NCBI GenBank assembly: GCA_019747875.1
Contig: JAIEQI010000023.1
Coordinates: 1 to 64,000 of the forward strand
Reading direction: 5' to 3'
Source of the DNA: Candidatus Obscuribacterales bacterium
Lineage (GTDB): Bacteria > Cyanobacteriota > Vampirovibrionia > Obscuribacterales > Obscuribacteraceae
Length of the DNA: 64,000 nt
In this document: one piece after another, positions 48,487-57,675 of the stretch
Layout: each line of letters opens with the position of its first letter
Numbering within the stretch: the first letter of the stretch is position 1
Notes under the pieces: generated by a model
Seen by the model: only the letters and a program-made list of their open reading frames with translations
Told to the model about the DNA's origin: nothing
Databases searched by the model: none
Position numbers and translations under genes: made by a program

Positions 48487-49593
48487 GTGATGGTTGAGTC
48501 AGCAGTAATCAACAACGGTCTTGAAGGAGTAGTTGTAGCGGAAACCCGGATTTCAGAAGTAGACGGACTGCGCGGCAAACTAATTATTTGCGGACGAGAT
48601 TCTGAAGAGCTAGCCTTTGCCGTAACCTTTGAACAGTGCTGTGCACTCCTGTGGAACACGGGCGGCACCGATAAACCAGACGAAAAGGAACTACTGGAAC
48701 GCTTCGGGGCAGCACGTGTAGATGCTTTCAAGGTGATTGAGAAGAGCCCGTTCGTTCTTGACCAAGAGCACCCAATGGACGCCTTGCGCAGTGCCTGCAG
48801 CTTAATGGCAAGCCAAACCCAAGTAGATTGGCGCGAATACGCACGACTGAGCGCAGCTCTAGCTGTTTTCGCCGCAAACTGGTCTCGCGTCCACCGTGGG
48901 CTGAAGCTGGAAAAACCAGATCCCAAACTGACACACTCCGCCGACTTTCTCAGAATGCTTCGTGACAAAGAAGCCGCACAAGGCGACGTGGCAGCACTGG
49001 ATACCTACTGGACTACAATCTCTGACCACGGCATGAACGCATCCACGTTCACCGCGCGCGTCGTGGCATCAACAGAATCAGACAACGTCAGTTCAATCGT
49101 GGCTGCAATTGGAGCTCTAAAAGGCCCCCTTCACGGCGGCGCACCAGGTCCAGTACTCGAGATGCTGAAAGCTATCGGCAGTCCTGAGCATGCCGAAAAG
49201 TGGTTGAAGGATGCGCTCGACTCCGGCAAAAGAATTATGGGAATGGGACATCGCATCTACAAAGTTCGCGACCCACGCGCTGCTATTTTTGAGCAAGCTA
49301 TTCGGAAGCTGGAAGGTGCCGGCGCAACTACCGGGCGCCTTGCTCTTGCGCGAGCTGTTGAGTCAACAGCCGAACGCATGCTGGCGGAACGCCATCCGGA
49401 TCGTCCACTCAAGGCAAATGTCGAGTTCTATACAGCTGTTCTTTTAGATGCGATCCAAATTCCTGACCATTTGTTCAGTTCCATGTTCGCTGCCGGCAGA
49501 GTTGGCGGCTGGTGCGCTCACATCGCGGAACAAAGATTGCACGGACGCTTAATCCGTCCTGGCTCGCGCTACACAGGAAAGATGCCCAGCTAA
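48487..49593 (+). CDS. Citrate synthase (citrate/2-methylcitrate synthase family)
   Basis: DHGMNASTFTARVVAST, GPLHGGAPGPVLEML, GMGHRIYKVRDPRA, NVEFYTAVLLDAIQIP. Confidence 0.92.
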   Translation: MMVESAVINNGLEGVVVAETRISEVDGLRGKLIICGRDSEELAFAVTFEQCCALLWNTGGTDKPDEKELLERFGAARVDAFKVIEKSPFVLDQEHPMDALRSACSLMASQTQVDWREYARLSAALAVFAANWSRVHRGLKLEKPDPKLTHSADFLRMLRDKEAAQGDVAALDTYWTTISDHGMNASTFTARVVASTESDNVSSIVAAIGALKGPLHGGAPGPVLEMLKAIGSPEHAEKWLKDALDSGKRIMGMGHRIYKVRDPRAAIFEQAIRKLEGAGATTGRLALARAVESTAERMLAERHPDRPLKANVEFYTAVLLDAIQIPDHLFSSMFAAGRVGGWCAHIAEQRLHGRLIRPGSRYTGKMPS

Positions 49594-49649
49594 GATGCGA
49601 ACGGCTCCTCAATATTGGACCGCCCATCGTCGCTGCACATCCCACTATC

Positions 49650-50879
49650 ATGTCCGAAGAAGAAGAGAAATATTACACAGGCGCTCAAGCTGCTGAGTTT
49701 CTTGGCGTCAAGTCCGCGACGTTGTACGCGTATGCAAGTCGAGGATTGATCGAGAGCGTTCCGGCTCAAAGCGGTCGTGAGCGGGCATACCGTGTCAGCG
49801 ATTTGATCAAGCTGCGCCAATCATCGCGCGGCTTTAAAAGTCAAAAAGACCAGGAAGCTCCGACCTGGACAGGTCCTGTTATTAAGTCAGCAATCACCGA
49901 GATAACAAACGACGGTCATCGATACAGAGGTCAATCAGCGCTAGACCTGGCAAAACAACAGCAAGCATTCGAGCTCGTTGCTGAGTTGCTCTGGGATACG
50001 GGCGCAACGCTGGATGAGTGGCGAGAAACGAAACCACTTGCATTGCCCAAGTATTTGAAATCGCTTGCATCGGCTGAAGTGGACTATCTAGACCTTCTGA
50101 AGGTTTTGATTTCTTCCTCCGAGATTTCAGACGCTGTGACCCGAAAACTTCTTTCAGATGACATTTTTGGAACTGCTCGGCGCCTGATCATCACAATGGC
50201 AATCACTCCCGGCATCAACGAAAATCGCGACGAGTATTTTTCTGATGCGCACTTTCCAATTGCCCAAACATTGATCTCAGCACTGGGTGCCGGACGATCT
50301 CGCGAGAAGGCAACCGTCGTAAATACAGCGCTGGTACTTTGCGCCGATCACGAACTCAACGCATCGGCACTGGCAGCCAGAGTAGCAGCATCATGCGATG
50401 CATCCCTGTATTCCTGTTTATTGAGCGCAGTCGGAACATTTAGCGGAAGCTTGCATGGATTAGCCAGCCGCAGAACAGAAAATACCGTTAGCAATTCAAT
50501 GAAATTCAAGAGCACAAGCGCATGGCTGAAAGATCACTTAAAACATTCCGAAAAAATTCCCGGCTTCGGAACTGAACTTTACGATGATGGCGACCCACGT
50601 GCGAAGGTCTTGCTTGAAGCTGCAGAATCTTTTGGAAGCAAGAATCCAAACCTAAAAAGACTAGTCGAAATTGTGGAATGCGTTGAGGAACAAATCGGCA
50701 GCAAACCAAATTTGGATATAGGACTTGCCGCAATAACCTATGCACTTTCCCTACCGCCCGGCTCTGGCTCAACTATATTTGCCGTAAGCCGCACCGCGGG
50801 CTGGATTACGCATGCTATCGAGCAGCGCGCATACGGCGGCGTCATCCGACCGCGGGCCAAGTATATTGGAAAAACTTGA
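49650..50879 (+). CDS. Citrate synthase-like protein fused to N-terminal MerR-like HTH
   Basis: MSEEEEKYYTGAQAAEFLGVKSATLYAYASRGLIESVPAQSGRERAYRVSDLIKLR followed by a citrate synthase-like domain (DHELNASALAARV, GFGTELYDDGDPRA, NLDIGLAAITYAL). Confidence 0.88.
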   Translation: MSEEEEKYYTGAQAAEFLGVKSATLYAYASRGLIESVPAQSGRERAYRVSDLIKLRQSSRGFKSQKDQEAPTWTGPVIKSAITEITNDGHRYRGQSALDLAKQQQAFELVAELLWDTGATLDEWRETKPLALPKYLKSLASAEVDYLDLLKVLISSSEISDAVTRKLLSDDIFGTARRLIITMAITPGINENRDEYFSDAHFPIAQTLISALGAGRSREKATVVNTALVLCADHELNASALAARVAASCDASLYSCLLSAVGTFSGSLHGLASRRTENTVSNSMKFKSTSAWLKDHLKHSEKIPGFGTELYDDGDPRAKVLLEAAESFGSKNPNLKRLVEIVECVEEQIGSKPNLDIGLAAITYALSLPPGSGSTIFAVSRTAGWITHAIEQRAYGGVIRPRAKYIGKT

Positions 50880-50892
50880 CCTTATTGAGCTT

Positions 50893-51630
50893 TCAATTGG
50901 ATTTAGCTTTGCGATCAGCCGCAATGTCATTCAAAAGATCTCGAAGGAAAACAGAGAGCTCCGAAAGCGAGTAACCATTAGCAGAAGCAGCCTCAATACC
51001 CACCACCCTGCGCGCCGCATCAACAATCGGTCCGCCTGAATCGCCGTGATCGCCACGCATCACAAAAGCTCCCATCGGTCGCAGCATGTCCTCACCAATC
51101 ATGGTTGGCAGACGCCTGACATAGACAGGGTTGTCTCTGCTTACCTGGCCAAGCGAAATGCCAAGGTATGGAACAGGCCAGCGGGGGTCAGCCACCGCAC
51201 TCACTCCCAACACCAGTTCCGTGGACTTCAGCTCTCTCGAGCTGACGTCAAGCGGCTTGCAATGCGTAGAATCGGCTGCCAATGAAGGGATTTTGAAAAC
51301 GCTTAACTCGCGCTTCAAATCGTTCTTTACCAGGAATGCATCATGAGTTTGACCATTGTTTGTCGTAACCTGGATCTTTTCGTTATTCCCGGTTACATGA
51401 GTCAGGGAAGCAATCTCACATGCGGATTTATCACCGCTGGAAACCATAAAACCAGTGCCAACGCTCCAATCACCCTGAGCATCGTTGGGAGTTCTAATTT
51501 TTACAACGCCCGGAGAAACGTCTCTTAGAATGGCGAGAGCATCAAAATTAGTAGGCTTACTTTCCGAACTCAATGATCCGGAAGGTTCCAGCTTGCGCGA
51601 TTCTTCGGTGTAATCCTTCCCAGCAGACAT
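50893..51630 (-). CDS. Trypsin-like serine protease domain protein
   Basis: 245 aa; VGTGFMVSSGD, IASLTHVTG, MRGDHGDSGGPIVDAARRVVGIEAA. Confidence 0.75.
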   Translation of the reverse strand: MSAGKDYTEESRKLEPSGSLSSESKPTNFDALAILRDVSPGVVKIRTPNDAQGDWSVGTGFMVSSGDKSACEIASLTHVTGNNEKIQVTTNNGQTHDAFLVKNDLKRELSVFKIPSLAADSTHCKPLDVSSRELKSTELVLGVSAVADPRWPVPYLGISLGQVSRDNPVYVRRLPTMIGEDMLRPMGAFVMRGDHGDSGGPIVDAARRVVGIEAASANGYSLSELSVFLRDLLNDIAADRKAKSN

Positions 51631-51777
51631 TCAAGCACCAGCAATCTAATCGGATGCCTTCTTCCCCACAATCAGGATAGGAGCAAAACCGTCTCTTGTC
51701 ATCGGGAAAACCACGTAGATAAAGAAGCTGCGAATGGAGGGTGCTACAATTGGCGATCCAAAATTGGAGGTAGACCA

Positions 51778-52251
51778 ATGAGCAACCCAGCAGCAGCAAT
51801 TAGGTTGCCGGCGATTGAAGCAAGCACCTACATTAATGCCTCTCCCGAAAAGGTATTTGCATGTATTAGCACTGCCGAGGGCTGGAACGCATGGTTCACC
51901 AAGAATTCCGAGGTCAACCTCAAACCCGGCGGCAAGCTCTGGCTCGTATGGCGAAATTGGGGAGTAAATCACGTCGATCACGAAGATGGCGGGAAGATTC
52001 TTGAAGTGGAGCCGAACCGAAAACTTTCCTTTGAATGGCATGCCGATATGCATACCAAAACGACCGTCACATTTACTTTGACAGCACTGGGAAATGGGAC
52101 GGTACTCAAAGTAAGTGACTCTGGTTATTTGCAAGAGGATCTGGGCAAGTTTGCAGGCTTTCTTGATTGCGCAATCGGCTGGGGCGAAGCAATAACGCTA
52201 TTGAAGTTCTACGCTGAGCACGGCGTCACTTATGGCCCAGTGCCGAACTGA
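51778..52251 (+). CDS. SRPBCC (AHSA1-like) domain protein
   Basis: STYINASPEKVFACISTAEGWNAWFTKNSEVNLKPGGKLWLVWRNWG... GKILEVEPNRKLSFEW. Confidence 0.88.
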   Translation: MSNPAAAIRLPAIEASTYINASPEKVFACISTAEGWNAWFTKNSEVNLKPGGKLWLVWRNWGVNHVDHEDGGKILEVEPNRKLSFEWHADMHTKTTVTFTLTALGNGTVLKVSDSGYLQEDLGKFAGFLDCAIGWGEAITLLKFYAEHGVTYGPVPN

Positions 52252-52260
52252 CGAAGCGCA

Positions 52261-52446
52261 ATGCTGGAAGAGTACTTCTTTCAATGTCCTTACTGCTGGG
52301 AAGAAATTTCGATGCTCCTGGATCTTTCAGGGGGCTCACAAAACTACGTCGAAGACTGCGAAGTATGCTGCAATCCCATTAGCATTTCATACGATGTTGA
52401 AGATTCTGCCGTCGCTGGATTTTGCGCCGACGCATTAGAGCAGTGA
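52261..52446 (+). CDS. CPXCG-motif cysteine-rich protein
   Basis: 61 aa; FFQCPYCWEEISMLLDLSGGSQNYVEDCEVCCNPISI. Confidence 0.85.
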   Translation: MLEEYFFQCPYCWEEISMLLDLSGGSQNYVEDCEVCCNPISISYDVEDSAVAGFCADALEQ

Positions 52447-52462
52447 CGTTCTGACCATATAC

Positions 52463-53581
52463 TTACGCAGAGGGCACCGACTCCGCCCATGGTGGCATCG
52501 AGTCGATAAGCTTGAGCATGTGAAAGGTATCCTTAGCGTAAAGCAAAGTCACTTTCGTCCCATCCCGCAGCTCTTTGCGCTCGATTCCCGAAAGTCCAAC
52601 ACTTAAGTTTGACATGAGTCGATCATAGGAAATAGGAAGATGGCTGTCGTAGTATTCGGGCTCCAAAACAAGTTGATCACCTACACATACAATGAACAGG
52701 TGCTGCCCACGAGCTTCTTTCAAGTATTTATCAAACTTCCAGTTAAACGTTGCACGAACCGGCAATCCAATTGCTTTGCATTTGTTCTCGATCGCCTGGT
52801 GAATTGGCGAACTAGCTGCTATGTAGGCACACTCAAGGCGCAGGTCCCTCCCGGCGCCAACTGGCAATTTCGCCAAATCAAAATTTCTAAAATAATCGCT
52901 TGTTTGCTTTTGCCAGCGCTCCCAATCCAGAGACAAGATAATTTCGTATGGATCGTGCCCTTTATCGTAGGCATAACGCAGACCAGGAAGGATGCGCATT
53001 CCAGGATCGTAATCGTCATATAGTTTCAATGCTTCAGGATCCAACAAGCGCCATTTTCTCTTCCAATGGACCTCCAGAAACACATGACCTGTCCATTGCT
53101 CACACTTTCCAGCCTCGCGAAATGCATGAATCCAATCGACATCCATAGTCTTTACGAAGACCGTTGGAATACCACAAGAGCGTGAAAGTGCTGCGAACAC
53201 GATGGCATAGTCAGCACAACCGGAAATCAGCTTGGACTCCATTACACTGTCGAAGTTGCGCCAGGCAAAGGCAAGTTCCGGATTGTAAGTTAATCCCTCA
53301 GCCATCCATTGACCAATCGTTGCCAGGGTTTTCTCTGCGCTGGGCTTTCGCAGTTCCTTGGCAATCTGGCCTATTTGATTTACGTCGCCAAAAGAATCTC
53401 CAAGTGTCAAATAGAGTTCCGGACTCGAATAATCTATTCGTTCAAATGAAGGAACAGGGAGAGTCTCTTGAAAGAAGTTTCGCTCCATCGGCCTAGCTCC
53501 TTGCACCATTGCAGAGCCCAAGAATATGGAGCTAAAGCATATCAATTTAGGTGCACCGACATCAAGCCGAAATATCTTCAC
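52463..53581 (-). CDS. Transglutaminase-like protein
   Basis: SGCADYAIVFAALSRSCGIPTVFVKTMDVDWIHAF... TGHVFLEVHWKRKWRLLDPEA (Cys/His/Asp pattern). Confidence 0.78.
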   Translation of the reverse strand: MKIFRLDVGAPKLICFSSIFLGSAMVQGARPMERNFFQETLPVPSFERIDYSSPELYLTLGDSFGDVNQIGQIAKELRKPSAEKTLATIGQWMAEGLTYNPELAFAWRNFDSVMESKLISGCADYAIVFAALSRSCGIPTVFVKTMDVDWIHAFREAGKCEQWTGHVFLEVHWKRKWRLLDPEALKLYDDYDPGMRILPGLRYAYDKGHDPYEIILSLDWERWQKQTSDYFRNFDLAKLPVGAGRDLRLECAYIAASSPIHQAIENKCKAIGLPVRATFNWKFDKYLKEARGQHLFIVCVGDQLVLEPEYYDSHLPISYDRLMSNLSVGLSGIERKELRDGTKVTLLYAKDTFHMLKLIDSMPPWAESVPSA

Positions 53582-53641
53582 ACAACGAAAAATCGAAACT
53601 TACGAAATGGAGCCGCGTCCTCCCTAAAGTAGAAGAGAGGG

Positions 53642-54550
53642 GTGCGCACAATGGACAGAAAATTGAATGGCAAGGTCGTTGTAATCACGGGAGCATCCAG
53701 TGGTTTCGGAAAGGGCGTAGCGAGGAAACTCGCGAAGATGGGGGCGTCTTTGGTTCTAGCGGCAAGACGTTACGAACTATTGGAAGAGTTATCGCAAGAG
53801 ACACAAGACTTAGCCGGAACCGCGATTGCTATCCCGACAGATGTTTCGAAAGTCGAAGAGGTCGAGAATCTCTTCAAAAGTGCCATAGCGACATTTGGAC
53901 GAATCGACGTTTGGATCAATAATGCCGGCGCAGCAGCTATTGGAAATTTCAGCGAAGTTCCCCTTGAAGATCACGAAAAGGTTTTAAGCACAACCCTGAA
54001 TGGAACCTTGTATGGCAGTTACTTTGCAATGCGTGAGTTCATCGAAAATAATTCTGGAACACTCATAAATGTTGCGTCTATGATCGGTCGAATACCTGCC
54101 CCATACTATGCTTCGTATGCAGCCGCCAAACACGGCGTACTTGGGCTTAGTGGCTCTCTTCGTCAGGAATTGACAGAACGTAGACTGGACAACATTCACG
54201 TCTGCACGGTATTACCTATGGCAATGGATACACCGTTTTTTGAACACGCCGCAAATTACACCGGACATGAAGCCCAGCCAATCCCACCTTTGAACGAGGC
54301 TGAAGATGTGATAGATGCGATCATCGATCTGATCTTCCAGCCGAAAGCAGAGCTTGCGGTCGGAAAGGGCTCAGGCGTGTTCTCCGTATCAGATGCGCTT
54401 GCTCCGGGCCTTACCGAAAAACTGATGGCAGCCAACACGCACAAGAGCCAAATCGAAAAGGCACCACCGGCGCCACCACACACGGGCAATTTGCATCACC
54501 CCAGCCCTGATGGTTCAGAAGTCCATGGGGACTTTAGAGCCGGTCTGTAA
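53642..54550 (+). CDS. SDR-family oxidoreductase
   Basis: LNGKVVVITGASSGFGKGVARKLAKMGASLVLAARR, INNAGAA, YASYAAAKHGVLGL. Confidence 0.93.
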   Translation: MRTMDRKLNGKVVVITGASSGFGKGVARKLAKMGASLVLAARRYELLEELSQETQDLAGTAIAIPTDVSKVEEVENLFKSAIATFGRIDVWINNAGAAAIGNFSEVPLEDHEKVLSTTLNGTLYGSYFAMREFIENNSGTLINVASMIGRIPAPYYASYAAAKHGVLGLSGSLRQELTERRLDNIHVCTVLPMAMDTPFFEHAANYTGHEAQPIPPLNEAEDVIDAIIDLIFQPKAELAVGKGSGVFSVSDALAPGLTEKLMAANTHKSQIEKAPPAPPHTGNLHHPSPDGSEVHGDFRAGL

Positions 54551-54557
54551 TCAAAAT

Positions 54558-54926
54558 TCATTTCTGGGTTGGATTGGCGCCGGCTCCGCCATGGAAAACG
54601 AAAAACACAGCAGCAATCATCAAACCGAAAGCAACGAAATGGTTCCATCTTAGATTTTGCTGTAGATATAAAACTGAAAAGACAGCAAATACTGCCAGCG
54701 TGATTACCTCCTGGATAATTTTCAGCTGTGCAGCGGAGAACTCGTAACTACCTATGCGATTTGCCGGAACCTGGAAGCAGTATTCGAAGAAAGCAATTGC
54801 CCAGCTAGCGAAGATAACAACCAAAAGCGGAGCCTCTTTAAACTTCAGGTGCCCATACCATGCAAACGTCATGAAGACATTCGAAATGATCAGAAGCACA
54901 AAAGTCGTAATGCCTCGCATACCCAA
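54558..54926 (-). CDS. DUF486-like small membrane protein
   Basis: 122 aa; FVLLIISNVFMTFAWYGHLKF... ASWAIAFFEYCFQVPANRIGSYEFSAAQLKIIQEVITLAVFAVFSVLYL. Confidence 0.85.
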   Translation of the reverse strand: MGMRGITTFVLLIISNVFMTFAWYGHLKFKEAPLLVVIFASWAIAFFEYCFQVPANRIGSYEFSAAQLKIIQEVITLAVFAVFSVLYLQQNLRWNHFVAFGLMIAAVFFVFHGGAGANPTQK

Positions 54927-55060
54927 TTCCCCTTCGCTTTCCCGGCTCCGCTGTCAATCATAAGAATAAAACTTTCACTTAGACCAGTAAACAAGCTAGA
55001 AGAAATGATCAAACATTTTAAGGAACCCGGGTAGGGCAGCAGACGCTGAACGTTGTAGTC

Positions 55061-55091
55061 AAAAAGAAAGCGAGCCATTTGATTGGCTCGC
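55061..55091 (-). terminator. Rho-independent terminator of the TadE-like gene
   Basis: GCGAGCCA-TTTGAT-TGGCTCGC with a T-rich tract on the minus strand (complement of AAAAAGAAA). Confidence 0.82.
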
Positions 55092-55120
55092 CAAAGAAAC
55101 TGTGTAATCTAGTCTTAGTT

Positions 55121-55885
55121 TTAGTTCAATGTATCGCGATGCTCTGCTCCTTGTTTATTATCCCAGCTCATCAGGTCTGCTGTCACAGTCTTAGTACCGA
55201 ATGCTGATTGCTTGGAGTTCGCACCACCAATAGCCTGACCGTTTGCCGAATCCGTAAAGAGTTGATAGAGCGGTTTTGAAGACTTCGGATATTTTCCCAT
55301 CATCGAACCGATGGCAGAACCGGAGCGACCAGTGTAGGCGACTGGAACCGCAATAAAATCATCTTGGCTCGCTTGCTGAATCAATGCATACCCCTTTATC
55401 TCGCCAGCGCCACCAGATTGAGTATTTACCAGAGAATCGTCAGACAGTCGCAGGAACCCTGGAATGACACGACCATCGCTTATTAGCCCGAAGTTTGCTT
55501 CGATATGGACACCAATATGCTTTGCTCCGCATATCTCAGATTCTTTTATTTGAACCGCTAACTGATCCGCTGGCAACCCAATTGCCTTGACGACTTCTTC
55601 AACATAAGCCTTTGTTTCTGAATCTCTGCTGCTCTCGCTTCGACTTGCAGCATAACGTGCCGACTGATCGCAAACGAATCCGAGCTTTTCTTTGTAATAG
55701 AAGCTCAAGCCAGCATTGATAAGAAGAAGCACACAGCAAACAACGCCGATTGTGATGAACACCATCCCGGCCGCGCCTTCCGCAATCAATGAACCGCGGT
55801 TATTGCGAGCCGCAGCCCGTCGCAATCTTGCACTAGTTAGCTTCAAAACCACATTGTTGCTATTAGTTGTTTGCTTGTTAGTCAT
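55121..55885 (-). CDS. TadE/TadG-like single-TM protein
   Basis: RNNRGSLIAEGAAGMVFITIGVVCCVLLLINAGLSFYYKEKLGFVCDQSARYAA; RBS GAGGTG before ATG 55885. Confidence 0.6.
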   Translation of the reverse strand: MTNKQTTNSNNVVLKLTSARLRRAAARNNRGSLIAEGAAGMVFITIGVVCCVLLLINAGLSFYYKEKLGFVCDQSARYAASRSESSRDSETKAYVEEVVKAIGLPADQLAVQIKESEICGAKHIGVHIEANFGLISDGRVIPGFLRLSDDSLVNTQSGGAGEIKGYALIQQASQDDFIAVPVAYTGRSGSAIGSMMGKYPKSSKPLYQLFTDSANGQAIGGANSKQSAFGTKTVTADLMSWDNKQGAEHRDTLN

Positions 55886-56094
55886 TTTAGCGCACCTCAT
55901 TTCCCAGACCATGCACAAACTTTACTGCTTGCACGGGGTCCTTTCAGGTCGCGCTTGTTATATCTCGAGGTCATCGTTGGGCATTTTCTGGGCAGTCTCG
56001 AGCTGAGTTCAGCGAACCCAGCAGCGGTGGCATCCTACAGCGATTTCATCACGAAAAAAAGCCAGCAGATCCAATTGCCAGCTTCTCATCATCC

Positions 56095-56907
56095 TTAAGG
56101 TAGTTGCGGTGACATTTGAATAGTACGCAAGAGCTCCTTTTGATTGCTAAGGAACTCCCTTACACGTGCAAAAGCAAGGCCAAGGGCGGCATATGTCTTT
56201 TCCGCCTCAGGCCAGTCCTGTTCCTCACCGGCTTGCTCCAAACGCATGCACAATTCGGCCATTTCACGAGCGCTTACCGCGTAGCTAGAACCTTTGATCT
56301 CATGCGCCATGCGCTGCACAATCTCAACATCCTTATGAACAATCGCCGCTCGTAGCTGCGTCAGGAGGCTTTCCGTAACGGTCAAGAATAAGGCCAGAAC
56401 TTCGTCTAGCTGCTGCAGCTCATAGAGCATGTTGAGATAGGTACGATCTATCGGTTCAGTTTGTTCACTCAATTCCAAACGCTTGATCTCAGCTGCAATG
56501 GTCGGGGACATTCCGTAAAGTGTAATCGGAATCACGGACCAGAACGCAATCTTCTCTTTCAACCGCTGGCGGTCAATTGGCTTTCCCAGAAAATCATCCA
56601 TCCCGGATCTAATACATTGATCGACCACGCGCTCCTCATCCATAGCCGTACAGGCAATGATTGGAGTGTGCCGACGTTTATGAAATTCGTATTTCCGAAT
56701 ACGAAATGCTGCTTCGAACCCATCAACAACCGGCATCATACAATCCATAAGAATTAGCCCATAATCATTAGTCAGGGCTTTTTCAACTGCTTCTTCGCCA
56801 TTGGTTACGACGTCGTGGCGAACGTCGAGACTTTTGAGCAAAAGACTTATTACCTTCTGATTGACGGGATGATCCTCAGCAACCAAAACAACTAAACGCT
56901 TATGCAT
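56095..56907 (-). CDS. Response regulator with C-terminal HPt domain
   Basis: VVLVAEDHPVNQKVISLLLKSL... GLILMDCMMPVVDG... GMDDFLGKPIDRQRL; HPt-like VQRMAHEIKGSSYAVSAREMAELCMRLE. Confidence 0.88.
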   Translation of the reverse strand: MHKRLVVLVAEDHPVNQKVISLLLKSLDVRHDVVTNGEEAVEKALTNDYGLILMDCMMPVVDGFEAAFRIRKYEFHKRRHTPIIACTAMDEERVVDQCIRSGMDDFLGKPIDRQRLKEKIAFWSVIPITLYGMSPTIAAEIKRLELSEQTEPIDRTYLNMLYELQQLDEVLALFLTVTESLLTQLRAAIVHKDVEIVQRMAHEIKGSSYAVSAREMAELCMRLEQAGEEQDWPEAEKTYAALGLAFARVREFLSNQKELLRTIQMSPQLP

Positions 56908-57066
56908 TCTCTCTCCCGTCACGCACAGGAACGACTACAATTCTTGACCCGCTATAAAGACTTTAGTTCCCTTAATTGTTGGCGGAATGTCTGGGGAAAA
57001 CTAATCAAAGATCAGTGGTTTTAATAGTATTCAGGCAACGGGCAGCTGACAGTTTGAGATCGCCAC

Positions 57067-57651
57067 TCAGCTTAGCTTTAATTTCTCCATGTTCAAAAAT
57101 TCATCGTAGGAGCTCGTGTGCTCAAAGTTCTCAGCGTGATACAACTCCTCGAGGGGAACGTCTGAACCGAGTGTCTTATGGACCAATAGTCCTGACTTCA
57201 ATCCAATCAATCGGCGATAGGCCTGGAAGACTGCTTTCAGATCATTAGTCGGCGAAACGGACTCAATCAGTTTTTTGATCCCTGCTTCATCATACTGGTG
57301 CATCTCCGGGTCTAACATCGTGTCATCAGGCGGCGGCTCCTGATTAGAAATATGACGCGCTAAATTCAAGCGCGCCAACCTGATCATTCTTAGCTGCCGC
57401 ACACAGTAGCAATCGTGATTTTCAAGAAAGTACTGGCTGACAGTAACAGCCATGGCAGGCTCGAGCATGCTGTCGGAGACCCCGTCGAGCGCGTCAATTA
57501 ATGCAAGCGGCATAGCCGCTTCATTTTCGGAGGCATGATAGAGAAGCATCAGAAGGCTCTTGTGCCGTGCATATCCATTAAGAAATAGGCTCTCTGCAAG
57601 ATTAGCCATCTCGTCGACGGTAGCCTCACGTATGCGTTTAGTCATTTTCAC
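57067..57651 (-). CDS. Hypothetical protein, candidate partner of the second giant protein
   Basis: 194 aa; starts 24 bp after the giant ORF stop on the same strand; no recognised family. Confidence 0.65.
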   Translation of the reverse strand: MKMTKRIREATVDEMANLAESLFLNGYARHKSLLMLLYHASENEAAMPLALIDALDGVSDSMLEPAMAVTVSQYFLENHDCYCVRQLRMIRLARLNLARHISNQEPPPDDTMLDPEMHQYDEAGIKKLIESVSPTNDLKAVFQAYRRLIGLKSGLLVHKTLGSDVPLEELYHAENFEHTSSYDEFLNMEKLKLS

Positions 57652-57675
57652 ATAACCCTATGAAATCAGCCCCCG

